In this document: positions 11,177 through 24,156 of the stretch, piece after piece
Layout of the letters: each line of letters starts with the position of its first letter
Numbering within the stretch: the stretch's first letter is position 1
NCBI GenBank assembly: GCA_025201765.1
Contig: MU623345.1
Coordinates: forward strand, 62,001 to 126,000
Length of the DNA: 64,000 bases
Origin: Daldinia sp. FL1419
Lineage: Eukaryota; Ascomycota; Sordariomycetes; Xylariales; Hypoxylaceae
Reading direction: 5' to 3'
The notes under the pieces: model-generated
The model's database searches: none
What the model was told of the DNA's origin: nothing
The model's input: only the letters and a program-made list of their open reading frames with translations
Program-made: the position numbers and the translations under genes

Positions 11177-11778
11177 GATGGCTGGTGGTTCGTGTGTTTT
11201 GCTAGATAATGTTGGTTGGGTTGCTTCTGTTTTGCGATGCGGTAAGGCAAGCTTCAGGTCGGACAAGTCGCGTTTAGTGAGCTTTGGTTACAAGGCGAAG
11301 TTCCAGGGTGGTGAAAATTAAACGCCGTCAATTGCTGGTTGCCGTATCGGCACGTGACTTAAAGCTATTTTCCCGATTGGGTACCTAGGTACCTGTGCAT
11401 GTACAAATCCAAGTGCAGCTGAGTTTAAGTAAGGCTTTAATTCTTTATATATCATCTATTAACTAAGTACCTACCTAGGTAAGGTGAAAGTACGTACGTC
11501 AGACCATCCGATGGTTTGATTTTACTACTAAATAAATGATCCTACGTTGACACTTGGTGGAACTCAATATAAAAACCATCCCTTGATCTATAGACATGTT
11601 AACATATATAGAGTAGTAGGATGACAATAAGCAATGCTGGAGTTCTGAAATGTAAAGGTATCGTAAAAGGTATCTATGCTCCTGACCCAACCTCGCTATA
11701 GATGCTCGTATAAAGGCTACCCTTATTCCAAACATAGAAGGTACATATATGGGTAATTATATTCGTCTAGGCCATAGT
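11177..11778. other. Intergenic: Sm D1 promoter and Pkr1 3' region
   Basis: Contains GCACGTGAC near 11350 (an E-box-like site in the Sm D1 upstream region) and two ACCTAGGT palindromes (11383-11390 and 11473-11480). No gene seen. Confidence 0.5.
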
Positions 11779-12252
11779 TTATTTGTCCTTCTCGTTCTCA
11801 TTTTCGGAAACCTTCTCCCACTCATCCTCCGTACTAACGCTGGATTTCGTACCGGACGAGGGTTCCGTTCGAAGCTTTAAGCTCCCCGTCTGTTCTGTAA
11901 TTTCCACCTCTTTGCTTCCGGTGGTAGGTTTCCCCTTGGAGACAAAGGCAGTCTCTACTTCGGTTTCTTCGCTATCCGAGGTTTGCGCAACCACTCTCTG
12001 TTCTGATCGTGATTTTTCCCGGGCCTCTTTGGCCTGTGCCACCTTCAGCTCGGCTGCGAACCAGTTGATAGCCCACCAAAGCCCTCCGCATAAGAATGAG
12101 AGTATTACGAAGTGAATACTATACGTAGCGACTAATAAGAGAAGAAGTACGAGCTGCAAACAAGCGAAAGTAGCGTTGGTAGCGACTAAGAGAGTTGGAG
12201 TCGTGCCGGGAGTGAAGATGGATTCCCAGAGATCCGTTACGAAGCTCGCCAT
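11779..12252 (-). CDS. PKR1: V-ATPase assembly factor Pkr1
   Basis: Single exon of 157 residues from the ATG at 12252. The N-terminus MASFVTDLWESIFTPGTTPT is highly conserved in Pkr1. Two hydrophobic segments follow (about residues 18-38 and 43-62: NATFACLQLVLLLLLVATYS and FVILSFLCGGLWWAINWFA). The rest is a charged Glu/Lys/Ser-rich cytosolic tail typical of filamentous fungi. Pkr1 is an ER membrane protein that helps assemble the Vo sector of the vacuolar ATPase. The reading frame is open 14 codons further upstream but without an ATG, so 12252 is the natural start. Same strand as Sm D1, separated by about 600 bp. Confidence 0.93.
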   Translation of the reverse strand: MASFVTDLWESIFTPGTTPTLLVATNATFACLQLVLLLLLVATYSIHFVILSFLCGGLWWAINWFAAELKVAQAKEAREKSRSEQRVVAQTSDSEETEVETAFVSKGKPTTGSKEVEITEQTGSLKLRTEPSSGTKSSVSTEDEWEKVSENENEKDK

Positions 12253-14274
12253 GTTATTCAATGTGGAACGAGTTTCGGAGTATAGATGCGACAAGTGTTA
12301 ATGGGCTCGAATCGATATGCGATAGTGGGTACTAGTTTTTTGTGTGCCCCAGATTAATCTACAACAGTGCAGAGTTAGCTTGGGAGGCGGTCAGGTTAAA
12401 TAGGGGATGACGAATATGTCGAATACGTCGGATATGTCGTGAACACTGATGCGTATTCATAGGGACTTGAAGTAAAGGCCAGTGTGTTGTTAGGCAGTCA
12501 TCAAAGTGGTCATCAAAGTAGGTAGTCATAGACATGGGAATAAGTAGGACACGGCGCAAGAAAGCTGGTCGATTTAGCCACGACACAAAGCGGCGCGACG
12601 GGGAGGGAACGGGAAACAATCGGGCGGGGCAAAAGAAAGGTAATCCCTACAAGTCTGTTATAACTTCGGAGATAACTGATTATTAGCTTAATCAGCTATA
12701 CGCAAGCAACGAGAAGAAATATAATAGTTGACGGCAGATATAAGTCGTAAGGAATAATCGAAATAGACTTATATGGGCTAAAAACCCCAAGAATAAAGAG
12801 GCTGGGGGGAAACCGGAAGGATAATCAGGAGAAAGGAAAGCGGATGCTCTGTTGTAAATAACGTCGCGGGGATGTACATGCAAAATAGGCGGGGCTTTTG
12901 GAGGGGCTCAGGTTGGCAGGTTGGCAACTTCCAGTCCCCATGACTTTTTATTTATTTAGAAGGCAGCAGGTATGCCTAATCAGTACAACGTTCAGTCTTT
13001 TTTTTTTTTCTTTTTTTTTTTTTCGCACCGGTGCGACGATGTATCTACATAGGTACTAACTACTCATATGCCTCATTCGAAAATATACACACAAGCATAA
13101 CCTTCTGACTATTCATTTTTTAATAATCCCGAAAATGGATGGCTACTAGTATACCGCTACGATACGCATCCGTGTGAAGATCGTTTGAGAATATAATAAA
13201 CGTTAACGACATCAGGGAGCTATGTCATCAACGCACAGATGTTACCGGATGGCTGAATTCGCTCCTCTCGTATGAACCGTGGAGTAAGTCATGCTGTGTC
13301 TTATGAGAGACTAGCTTGGTAACGATGAAGCAATAACGATAAGCCCAAACTTGGCTCTGTCCAATCGCATCTACCACATAATATATGCTACATTTCGACA
13401 TCATCAATGAGATGCTTCTAGATTCTGAAAGTTCATATTGGAGTCCATATTAATAACATGTTACCTGCTACCTACCATGCACCTAAGACTAGATAGGTAC
13501 AATACCTTATCGATAGAGGGCAACCCGGTACTTAGGTCTGTAATACTATTATGGAGTTAGTTATTGTATCTTTGTATTGAATAATCTTCGTTAGTCGAGC
13601 CTCTAGTTTAAAGTTAGGTGCCAACCTTATGTTTCTCTTGCGCTATTCAGTCCGTGTTGCCCCCCCATACCTATCTACCTTCCCCACCTTTACCTACTAC
13701 TAACCTACCTACCCCATGCGACAAGCCAATTAAAAGCTAGTTTCAAGTATTTCTAGGTCAAAGGCATCAACTGGCTCGGGAGCCAAATGCAAGCCTCGCC
13801 TTGAGTTGAAATTGATGAAATATATAACCTTTTCACATTCAACTACCTTCCTCTTCGCAACGTAAGGCTAGAATCATACCCTTGGTTATTTATCTTGCAC
13901 CTTTTAAACGAGTCGTTGCTATCCTTGTTATATCCCATACGCAAGCAACGAATTCCTTGATCAAATACTTACCTACCTCTAAAGGTAACTATTCGAATAT
14001 TACCTTGCCCACTTAGTACATAGTTTCTCCAGCGCTCTAGCGACGATCATACATACTAATGGCTACTGCTCATTAAGTAGCCAGGAGCTGTTCTATACAA
14101 TCTATTCGCGCGACACGATATTACTGCCTTCTAGCTATTTACTACTTCATACCTAACCCTCTGAAATAAATAATTGACGATATTCATCATCTCTGACAGT
14201 ATGCGATTAGGTGCTTCGAGGCGCCTTTAGCTTCAAGACGTATCACAAGCCAGGACGAGTATCAGTAGAATACC
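12253..14274. other. Gene-poor intergenic region, about 2 kb
   Basis: Upstream of both Pkr1 (-) and the first F-box gene (+). It holds a T-rich run at 12998-13023 and several TACCTACC-type stretches around 13660-13990. Small minus-strand frames at 12359-12883 have no coding character. Confidence 0.55.
12998..13023. repeat. Poly(T) tract interrupted by one C
   Basis: Homopolymer seen directly, with the C at 13010. Confidence 0.9.
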
Positions 14275-16978
14275 ATGGCTAACAGCGCGGATTCGAGCCA
14301 CTCCGGCTTGAAGGACCTGATAATTTCGCATCCACAAACAAGACACGAGATCAGCCAGTTTCCATCTCCGGAATCTTCGTCGTCGGATGTCCCTGCGCGC
14401 GACCCGCCTGTGCCGAATCTATCTAAACTTCTTAGAGGAAAGGGAAGAGAATGGGAGGCTATAAAAGCGAAACCTAGGCCGTTACAACTTCTAGACCTTC
14501 CGGTCGATATCTTAAGGCTCATTGTTAAGGAGGCAAGCTGGAGATACCTGCAAATAGGTCCTATGTAGGGTGTACTAACATCGGCATGCTAGGTGACCCA
14601 CACGAACGATCTGACATCGTTAGCTTTAACGAATTCCACACTCTATTATCTCGCTATACCTCATATTTATGCCCGGTTTGACATAGTTTGGCCGGACGAT
14701 ACTGTTCCTCCGTCCGATAGTAAGAATGTCGATGCACTGACTTATGGGCTGGCGACGTTGTGTTTAGGTAGTAAGTTCGCCCAGCGGACAAGATGGCTGA
14801 GAGGGGCCTCTCAAACTCACTCGGAGTCCTCTGGGAGACTTTCTAACAATCAATACGCGAGATATACTCGCAAATTTTCGCTCGGCAATGGTCCCAAAGA
14901 CTGGACATCCGAGTACATGGTCACTAAGGAAAGCGGAAAGATGCTAGGGACATTAGTCGCAATAGCTGTCGGCAAGATGATCAACTTAGAAACGTTTGTT
15001 TGGGACATGCCTACGGGGGTCCTCTCCGAAGTTTTCATGGCTCTAGCATCTCTTCAAGATCATAACCCGGAAGGTCATTCTAAATTAGAAAAGGTCTGGG
15101 TCCGCTGGCACGACAATTCTGAGATTCAAGACGCTTCATCGTCCGTTTCTAGCCCGATCCAAGGACCTCTGCCGCCTCTGTCGGTTCCTATTGGAAGTAC
15201 GGTGACTCCTGTCGGCAATACTCTGCCTAGTGATTTCCACCCGTCCGTAACACAACCAATAAAGTACTCTGAAAGTCACGTCGAGTACCCAACTTTCAGC
15301 GTTCTACCGCCCCTCAAAAGCTTGACGGTCCTAGATATTGACGAACTCGCATACTTGGACGAGATGTCAGTATTAATCGAGCGCTCGAGACCTTACCTTC
15401 GGGAACTCCGAGTTGGGATATCGCAAAAGGCTCGTACGGCGGACTTCGCGCAGGCCTGGGATAGCTATACCCTGCAACAAGTTGATCATGACGCCCGCTG
15501 GCCTGGAGAAAGTCAGATTGGCGAAAGGAGATTAGGGGGTGTTCTCGGGGTGTTAGTTGGCAGAGTGTATGACATACGACGAAAACCTCTTACAAAGGAT
15601 CATATGAAAGAATTCATTGATTCTACCCAGGGACAAGGTTCTGCGTCCCAATTCGGGATTGGGTTTGGCCCAGATTCTAGCGGCGGGCTCCCGCCGTTCA
15701 CGCACACGAATTTTACAGCGCCTAGAGAGATACCACCGCTAAATCAGCAGCGGGCCGGCGTGTCTACGGGCCAGGGCAGTAGTGATTCATTCGCGGAAAG
15801 AAAGCGTCTTGACGGAAAGCTCCAATTAGAGACATTAGAACTCGAACGAGTACCACTCTCGCTACAGGTCTGCACAAAAGCGTTTGACTGGAGCGTCCTA
15901 ACAAACCTTACAATTCTGGATTGCATGTTTGTTGAACATCTATGGAGGACTCTGAAACGGCAATTTCACCCTACATCACCGCCTCATGGCTCACCCCCAG
16001 GATCACCAACCCAATACCACTTAGCATTGAAGCACATACACACCAACATCCCTTCTAACACTCTGATTAGTTTCATCAAGGAAACTCTAGCACCTAATAG
16101 TCTAGAAGTACTTTTCTTACAAGACCGGCGGCGACCTCCTCACCCAGCTGTGAAATTGGATCAAGTATTTAAGGGCGCGATCAAACGCCATCGGTTAAGC
16201 CTTAAGAAACTCCTTCTCGATAGCTCGGATGAGTCAGGAGAAGGTCGTCGGTGGGAGAACTGGGTGCTTAGTAGTGAAATGATTTCCTACATTACTAGCG
16301 GACGAATGCCAAATCTCAAAGAGCTTGCAATAGCGATTGATTATAAAGACTGGGTAAGCAAACGTTCTCACCCGAGTTAACCGCTATAGTGGCAAAAGCA
16401 AGTACTAACCAACGCCACACCTATAGCATCCTTTTCTCCAACGCCTTCCGAACGTCTCACAAATTCGTTCTCTACACTTAACTCATATATTAGGACACAT
16501 ATCTGGCAATTTCGATCCTAAAGAGCTTGCCCTCCAGCTAGTTGATATCATCACTTTGCGGACGGAAATTCAGCTTTGCTACGTAGGCATAGGGAGCAAA
16601 TGTTTTGAGATATTAGAGACTCGGTCCAGCGACAGCAGTAACGGTGGTTCTGACGCCGGTCTGGGCGGACATCACAATGAAGATGTGCCCGTCGTGATCG
16701 ATATGGACGACGGCAACGATGATGACGGCAGTGAGGCTGACGAAGAGACGGAAGAAGACGACGATGACGATGATGACGATGACGAGAACGAGGACAATGC
16801 AAATGCCGGTGCAGGAGATGGTGATGACATGACGGACGTGTCTGACGACGCTGAGTCTGAGACGGACTCGTTACAAGACGACGATACGGCAGGGTCAGCA
16901 GCACGGCTTCGGTTACGTGAGATCCTATTTTACGATGATAAAGTCGCTATATTCAAAGCAAGGCACGGCAGGCTATGA
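14275..16978 (+). CDS. F-box domain protein with leucine-rich-like body and acidic tail
   Basis: Three exons: 14275-14532, 14593-16353 and 16427-16978, 856 residues. The first intron (14533-14592) has a GC donor (GAG|GCAAGC) with a TACTAAC branch site. The second (16354-16426) is GTAAGC...CTATAG, also with TACTAACC. The F-box starts near residue 69 (PLQLLDLPVDILRLIVKE) and spans the first junction into VTHTNDLTSLALTNSTLYYL. The middle part has repeated leucine-rich blocks (LKSLTVLDID, LTILDCMF, LEVLFLQDR, LKELAIAID). The C-terminus contains a long Asp/Glu run near 155-170 codons before the end, then a short basic end. F-box proteins recruit substrates to SCF ubiquitin ligases; the substrate here is unknown. 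Splicing through both introns is supported by continuous LRR-like sequence across the junctions. Confidence 0.85.
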
Positions 16979-17557
16979 AGTATGACTTGAGGCCCCCAAA
17001 GGCTTGGAACTCGTTAAGTTGTATCTAAAAATTTCGAGAGCGGACCTCGGGACCCGGGCGTGTGGTACAAGGCTGTTCTCATTTAGGACACGAGCACATG
17101 AATTTCGACAGCGCTTAGCAAACGTAAGACTTGGGGGAAATTCAGCTCCCGATGTCAATGTTGAAGCGGTAAAATAAATATTATGAAAGTATTATGCCTA
17201 CCTAGGTACCTAGGTAATTATTCGCAGATTGATCTCTCACCTTTCGCTTTTTAGTGTACAAATGCAATAAAATAAAAATGCAGGGGGGAAGCTTTGTACA
17301 TAGCTTGGAGGATAACGTTAAAGAAAAAGCGCCACTGCTGAGCTGTATCATCCCGCTAAATCAAGTCAGGGATCAAAGGAACGAATCATAGGTCGGGATC
17401 GGTACAGTCCGCCAAGCTTATGGGCCAGGACGGAACCAAGGCGACGGCCTATGGAGGCCTTTAGAAGGCCTAATGCAGGAACCTGGAGGCCCTGGACCTC
17501 ACTGGGGACTACGTAGACAATTTTTGAGTCACAGTTAGATCCCGGGTTGTCCTCGCA

Positions 17558-17682
17558 CTATTACAGCTATTACAAGGCATTACATATTATTACATATTAT
17601 TACATGCTTTTACATTGCTTTTACATGGTTCGACATGCAGTTTCCATACTGATTACATGCGATTACATTATATTACATATGT
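17558..17682. repeat. TTACAT-rich degenerate tandem repeat
   Basis: TTACAT recurs about every 10-16 bases, including two perfect TACATATTAT units at 17581-17600. Seen directly. Confidence 0.6.
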
Positions 17683-18382
17683 ATGTACTTTGGATATATA
17701 GGTATAATCAGGTACCGTTAGTATACCTACTAGGTTAAGTCATATAGGTACCTATTTACCTACTTTCTTATTAGTCGTTCTTTTTTTTTGGTCTCTTCAC
17801 CGTACCCAGCAATCATTTCTCGCCGTTGTACAGGGGGGGGTCTGCCTTACCGCCATCTCTTCTCTCACCTTAAGAAAATGAGAGAATCCTTTCAGCCCCT
17901 TGAGCTGGGTGCTTTTCAGCGGGGACCCATTCACATCGATACATTTGGGGAATATATTTTTTATTTTATTTTTTTTAGTTCCATGTTGTTGTCCGTCAGA
18001 AAAGCAGCAGCAAAATTAGCAAAAATTAGTACATCTAGTACAGTTCCAGTACATCTGTATATGTGTGTCTCATTCTCACCGATAGTTGGTGCGGTTTTTT
18101 CCTTTGTCCTAGATCCGGAAAGGCTTGTTGCAGAAGCAGATGCACCCAAACATCGAACCTCTCTCCGCCATTTCGTTGAGTACGAGTTCCGGCGGTTCTT
18201 GGTGCCTTATTAACTAACCGCCATTTCCAAGTTGAAAAATTTCTCGAGAACGACTTGGAGGTCTTGCATTTTCATTCTTTCGAAATCTCGTCTAGAATTC
18301 AGTCCTTTGCGGCGTTTTGTTCATTTTCGAACTTCTTCAAACTGGCGGAATCTGGAAATCACAATACCCATTTCTCGTCTTA

Positions 18383-18426
18383 CACCACCACCACCACCAC
18401 CATTACCAATACTACTACCACCACCA
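18383..18426. repeat. Trinucleotide CAC/TAC run
   Basis: CACCACCAC-type microsatellite followed by degenerate TACTACCAC, just upstream of the second F-box-like gene. Confidence 0.75.
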
Positions 18427-18546
18427 GTTCAACAAGTTCCGGGGTTCTAGATTAATAGCACTTTTTTTCTTTACTCTGCCTCAACCATTTTTTATTTTTT
18501 ATATATTTCACACCTTACGGTCTCCCCCCCCTTTTAACCGCTCCCT

Positions 18547-20073
18547 ATGGATACTTTACCCGTCGAGCTTATGAGACTCGTCTTCTCTCATTGCGATCCA
18601 GAATCAGTTAGGAGTCTGAGAAAGGTGACCCCAACATTAGCGGACGTGGGCTACGAATTCTTGCTATCATCTGGGTTCACCGCCGTCAGTTGGAGAAATG
18701 ATATCGACCGATTACACTCTATCGCACTGCACGAACGATTGAGAGGCAGTATCACATCAATTTGCATATTCTTAGGCGAGTTATCTTATTACGACGCATG
18801 GAGTACTTCATGGTAAGTTTTTATTTTTATTTTTATTTTGGTAAAATTTTTTAATTGCAATATCTCGAATTACGATGGTTGGAATCGCCAAGACCGCTTC
18901 TCCTGCACCCAAGTATTTATTATCATAATACTTGGCCATGGGAATACGACCGCCACGTATACTATAGGCATACTATAGGCCGATCTTTAGCCCAATTCCT
19001 CTCAATTCCTACAATTGGACTTACTCACATGGTACCTCAGGTTTCAACATTTCGTCACGCCTCCAGACCATCGCGATGAGTTAATGGGAAAGGCCAAGAA
19101 AGAATTCGATAGAATCGAAAGGGGGCGCAAGGCAGTTGGTCCACTGTATCTGAAAGCTGACGACCTTCGGGAAGCATGCTCTACACTCCCGAATTTGAAG
19201 GATTTTGAAATCACTTTCACTCAATGTCCTCTGGACAATGACCTCCTGAAGGAGGTTTTCGACTACCCGAGTTGCAGGAAGATAGATCGAATAATGACGT
19301 GTAGAAACTTAAATACCGCCATTTTCGCACTCCACGGTGTGCCTCTAACCTCTTTTAAGGTGGATCGACTTCCCCTTGAGATATTCCGCAACAAAGAGTA
19401 TCGCCAGCACTGGTTCACACACGCCCAGTCGTTCAGCAGTCTGGAGAGCCTCAACCTAACTCTTGACCCGTCAGGATTACAAGGTCCTGGGTCAGCTTTC
19501 AGGGCCATCAATGGGTTAGGTCGCATCTTGCAACTCGCCACGAATTTGCGAAAATTGAAGCTCGCATTTCACCCCTATTCTAGCGAGAATTCCAAGTTCG
19601 CTCTGTCGTTCCGCGAGTTATTCTACGACTTCACGTACAAGCATCTTACTGACCTAACGCTCGAGGGTATTTCATGCGAGGAGGACGACCTTAAGGAATT
19701 TCTTGCGCGACATGGCGCTACTCTGCAGCGGTTACGTCTCGGCGGTCGTGGGCTAGCCAAGCCTTTCGAGGTATCGTTGGGAGGTATTCATATGTACGAG
19801 GGAACCTTCAAGTCACTGTTCACAGGTCTACGCGCGAAGATCCCTAAGCTGGAACGTCTACATCTTGAGGGTATCTTTGAATGCGAACACCACGACTTAC
19901 CTTCCCACGAAGCCTACAATTTCTATCCACTGACGAACGAAAATTGGGAGGACGTTCCGCGCCCCAAATGGGTACGCAGTTCGCGAAAGACCATTAGTTG
20001 CGTCCCCTTTGAGAAATATGTCCTCTCCGGGGGACCATATCCCGGAACTGCCATGGCCCAACAGTCCTACTAG
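18547..20073 (+). CDS. F-box-like protein, unknown substrate
   Basis: Two exons, 18547-18812 and 19041-20073, give 432 residues. The donor is TG|GTAAGT and the acceptor CCTCAG|G at 19040. Joining yields the Trp codon in TSWFQHFVTPPDHRDEL with correct phase. The 228-nt intron is longer than its neighbours and T-rich. The N-terminus MDTLPVELMRLVFSHCDPES followed by VRSLRKVTPTLADVGYEFLL fits a fungal F-box. The rest has irregular leucine-rich segments (LESLNLTLD, LRKLKLAFH, LTDLTLEGIS, LQRLRLGG, LERLHLEGIF) resembling an LRR-like substrate-binding part. It lies downstream of another F-box gene on the same strand, but the two share little similarity beyond the fold, so recent duplication is not evident. 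Function beyond SCF adaptor is unknown. Confidence 0.8.
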
Positions 20074-21331
20074 ACGGCGGAACTTTTAGGGTCGCAAGAA
20101 GTCATAGATCATCGGCAGCGCGCACACGCAAATTGAATGCTGAGTACACACAGGGCCGCACTTATATCATCATCATTACGAGTAATGGTTCCTCGATTTC
20201 AACTTGTATCACCACGGACTCTTGCATAACCAGGAGTGGTCATGTGGCGGGCGACGGCGGGTTACGGGGCGGCGTCGAGGGAGCATGGCTTTTATTTTAT
20301 TGCATTTCTCTTTTTCTCTTAAAGAATACCATCCCATTTACGACTATTTCACTTCTCGGGCAACAAGGACGGATTTTATACATGCGCAACGACATTCCTC
20401 TCACTTTTTTTTTTTTCCTATTCTTATTCTAAACATTGTTATATTCTGACGGAAAGGGGGGGTGCACGCGCATACATATAGAGGACTCGCACTAGTCTTA
20501 CTCACCGCCAGGTTTTCCATCATCATTCATCATCAAATTCATATTTCGGCGTTTAATCCCTGATATACACGTTGTCCAAATTTGGCTTGCTTGGATAGCG
20601 GGGGTAGTTTGTTTTTTACAAAGTTCACGAATAATGTTATGTTGCTGCTGCTATTATGGTAAACGGACTGGTTTAGGGAAACGAAGGATTTTTATGGATT
20701 TTATTTTTTTCTAGTTGCTGAGGAGAGGAGAAATGGGGATGAAGATGAAGAGAGTTTGATGAGTATGAAATATGAAAGATAAAAGACTGAATATGTAGAT
20801 TGTATCTTATTGATAGACTGACGAATGAAGACCCCCAGAATAGACTGTCCGATTGAATGCATTTGTACTTACACTTGGCTTGGGTTGTTGTGTTGACCTT
20901 TCTAAATATCTTATTATACAGTGAACAGACTTCCAGTCATTCCTGATATTAACTTCGAATTTGTTTCCAATTTACTAATTTCAAATCCTAATTTCAAATC
21001 GTATAAGTTCATAGGTCGTATAGTCATCACTTTTTCGTGTTAACCACCATGGTCATACCGCTATCACCAGAAGTATACCTACCTAACAACATCCTCCACG
21101 CTTCTAGAATCAATAACCCTTGGCACCAAGAGCTTCCACGGTTAAAGATATGTTGTCAGACAAGACCCCTCTACGTCACTGCCCCTCCCGGCCACGCCGC
21201 CGTGTCCTGGCTATTAATCAAACTAGTCTACAAGCTTTGATGCCTACTATCACCATCAAGCGGTGAGCCATCTGTAGGAATTGTATTGTACCGGGTAATT
21301 TTACGGGGTAAGCTGCTAATATGTATTGTCT

Positions 21332-21364
21332 TCGAATCGAATCGAATCGAATTGAATTGAATCG
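21332..21364. repeat. AATCG pentanucleotide microsatellite
   Basis: Six to seven copies of a 5-bp unit (AATCG, changing to AATTG). Seen directly. Confidence 0.8.
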
Positions 21365-21690
21365 TATTGCTTCTCTTCGGGTTAATACTTGATTATTGAT
21401 CAATTATTGAATCGATATTCGAAGGCCATCGTCGATCTTTGTCGATAAGCCAATTCACTCTGCATGTTCAGATATGTGTTATTGCTGCTGTAGGTATCCG
21501 AGCTGGAACCCACTTAATAAGCATAGGCAGGTAGGTATATTTTTACTTTGTTGAAATCTCTGGCCCAGTCCAATTGCAACCATGCATCGTCGCTAGTATT
21601 CCGTCGGGTTCTGCTATAGCAGCCTGGAATATAGGGGCACGGGTACTCAGCTCAGGGGTTAGTTTAGGTAGGTACGCTAGAAAAGTAGCG

Positions 21691-21736
21691 GAGAGACAGA
21701 GAGAGAGAGCGCGCGCGCGCGTATGTGTGTGTGTGC
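21691..21736. repeat. Compound dinucleotide repeat (GA)n(GC)n(TG)n
   Basis: GAGAGA changes to GCGCGC and then to TGTGTG without interruption. The alternating purine-pyrimidine GC/TG part could adopt Z-DNA. Confidence 0.85.
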
Positions 21737-24156
21737 GTTTTGATCCGTTGCCATGGGATGGATATATTGAGGAAGGATCGTGGAGTTGATTAACTTATTT
21801 TCTTCTGTTAATTTAGCAAAACCCCCGGGAAATTCAACGGTAATGCCGCGCGTCCTACCGCCGGCTCTCCTTGGCCGAGCCCACCCCGGGTCCCGCTTAG
21901 TCAGGGTGCTTGGGTTTTGCGTTTCCCGCAAACGCCGGTGTTTCCGCGCTAGCTGGTTTTAGGGTCTGGAACGTAGTGGATTCCATTTGGATGTTCGACA
22001 GCCTTGGGATTTAAAGAGGTAGGGTAAGTAACTTTGTCGTTGTTAGTTAGTTAGTAATATTATATCTACTTAGGTAGGTATTATGCAGGCGTGCAGCAAG
22101 CAGCGCAGGTCGGGCAGGGTGGGTGGATATAGGAGTGGACTACACTTGCGAGCGCTACGCTTACTACAGTTCGTTTCGGGGGCTGCGGTGTAGTCGGATA
22201 TTTATTATTCGACGCTTTGGTCGGCGATGGTACATATACTAGTAGTAGTTGCGCGCACGAATCTTTCGGTGAAGCAGGGCGTAACGGTGATACAGCACCT
22301 AATACCTGTGTTCCAGTTCGGAAGTTTGATTTTTTATTATTACATCCAAAGGACGTGGCTCACTTATTTCGGGAGCAAAAATTAATTTTTCTCAATTCTC
22401 CCAGGTTTCGCCTCGCACCAATTTGGTGTCCGTTGAGCGAGAGACCGGGGTAGCCTTGTTTAGATTCGGAAAGAAGTTTTCCAACGGCTTGGGAAATCTG
22501 TAATGTAGGCAAGAGATGTGGACCAAACAGATTTTGGATTGTTTTTTTTCTTAATGTACATCCATGTATGTAATTACTTGCGTATGTGCATATTTATGGA
22601 TATACAGTAGCCGTACGGTATTTTATACGTGCATACGAACTGGGACCTCGTATCACGCGAGTAACATAGTAAAGACACCAATGACACCAATGGGTCATCC
22701 TAGGAATGAAGAGGCTACCTCGTAACCAGTGATGGAGGGCACATGATTGATCGTCATCGTAACAGTATAGAAATAGCTGCAGTCAGACGAGAATTGGTCT
22801 TTTGGAGTATGTATTTTTAAGTTCAGCCTAACTACAATTGTCATACTCTATATAAGTAGCTACTCTCCATATACTAGGTAAGTACCATAGTATTATGCAG
22901 TTCTTGCAGTAGCTGTGTATAGTATGTAGCGATTGTGGCAACTACAGTGGTTGATACCCGCGAATAAATTAAACATTGGCGCAGCAAGCTGCAAACCGGG
23001 GGAGGTCTTAGGGAATTTTATTATATTAAAAATGTATTGAAAAGGATTCCTGTTCCCGCCAACCCCAGAACGTGTATATTTATTTATATTATATACCCAA
23101 ATACGTTAAGCAATTAAGACTTACATGCATCGCAAGTGAACAAGGTATACCAAATAAACTATCTTCTCGAAGGATCAATATTGATAAGTTGCCGCGGAAT
23201 CATCGCCGCTACTCGCCATCGCCCGTTTACGAGCCCATTGTCACCTCATAAACTGATTTGTCAACCTAGCTGGCCTAGAGTTTCCACTACCGTCGCTACG
23301 TACTAGGGGGAAAAAGAGAGATCAGTTCATGTCGTGCTCATGATCGGTGCAAGCTGCAATGCTGCAAGCGCCCATGTGTCAGTGGGTTTTGGGCGGGCTT
23401 GGCGGTGTCATTTTTATGCCAACGCCGCGGATGTACATGGGCATGGGCATGGGCATTCTCCGCAGATGATTTTGAGGCGGTAGGGCGGCCGACATTTGAC
23501 GAGCCAGCAAAGCCTACATGATGATGATATTGGTCCGAGTGAAAGGATATGCTCATCGAAAAACATTTCTCCTCCCGTAAAACCCAACCTATGTACACCA
23601 ACTATGTAGATCCACCAACGACACGTACGGAGACGTACAAGTGCATGATTGGATCCAATCTACCTAGACTAAAACCAAAGACTCAAAGACAAGCTGAGAG
23701 AAAAAAAAACCCCCCCAAAGCAATGAAGGACTTGGACTAATAGTGTGGAGAGTAGCCTTTTTGGCCTTCTTGGTTTAAAACAGGGTTTCCTTGTCGATCG
23801 ACTCGAATTCCCGAGTCCCAACGATGAATGAAGAGATCGATTTGAAATTATCGGATACGGTAGGGCAATCCTTAATTACCTGTAAAATTTTCTTTCTTCC
23901 TTTCATCGTTGTTGTAATTGGAAGTTTTAGAGAGATCGCATAGTGTTTAAAGCCTCTTAACTAAATAAAACAATGGAAACCAGTATCTACTTGAGGTACA
24001 TTAGGTACGAAGGCGTCTTTGCTTGTTTCATTTTTTTTTGGCGTGTAATGCATTCCCGAGATCCTTGAACCGTATAAGTGATTTACAAACGCGTACTGTA
24101 TTCTATTTTAACCAACTGTAGCACATAGAGTTTCTGCAGCCACGTTTGTTCATCTA

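Larger units (their letters stand above)
16979..18546. other. Intergenic with TTACAT-rich and CAC-rich simple repeats
   Basis: Between two same-strand F-box-like genes. It contains two adjacent ACCTAGGT palindromes (17200-17215), TTACAT-type repeats (about 17558-17682) and a CAC/TAC trinucleotide run (18383-18426). A 141-codon frame at 17788-18213 shows no coding features. Confidence 0.55.

Noticed and set aside
14533..14592. GT donor at 14556 or 14565 for the first F-box gene intron
   Set aside because: Both leave the wrong frame or produce an immediate stop after the acceptor; only the GC donor keeps the conserved reading.
17788..18213. 141-codon plus-strand frame upstream of the second F-box-like gene
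   Set aside because: AT-rich, homopolymer-containing, without recognisable domain; likely promoter/5' UTR DNA.
18813..19040. Coding exon between 18855 and 19040 in the second F-box-like gene
   Set aside because: The open stretch there has no acceptor after the donor at 18813 that keeps frame; joining to 19041 gives the expected TSWFQHF sequence directly.
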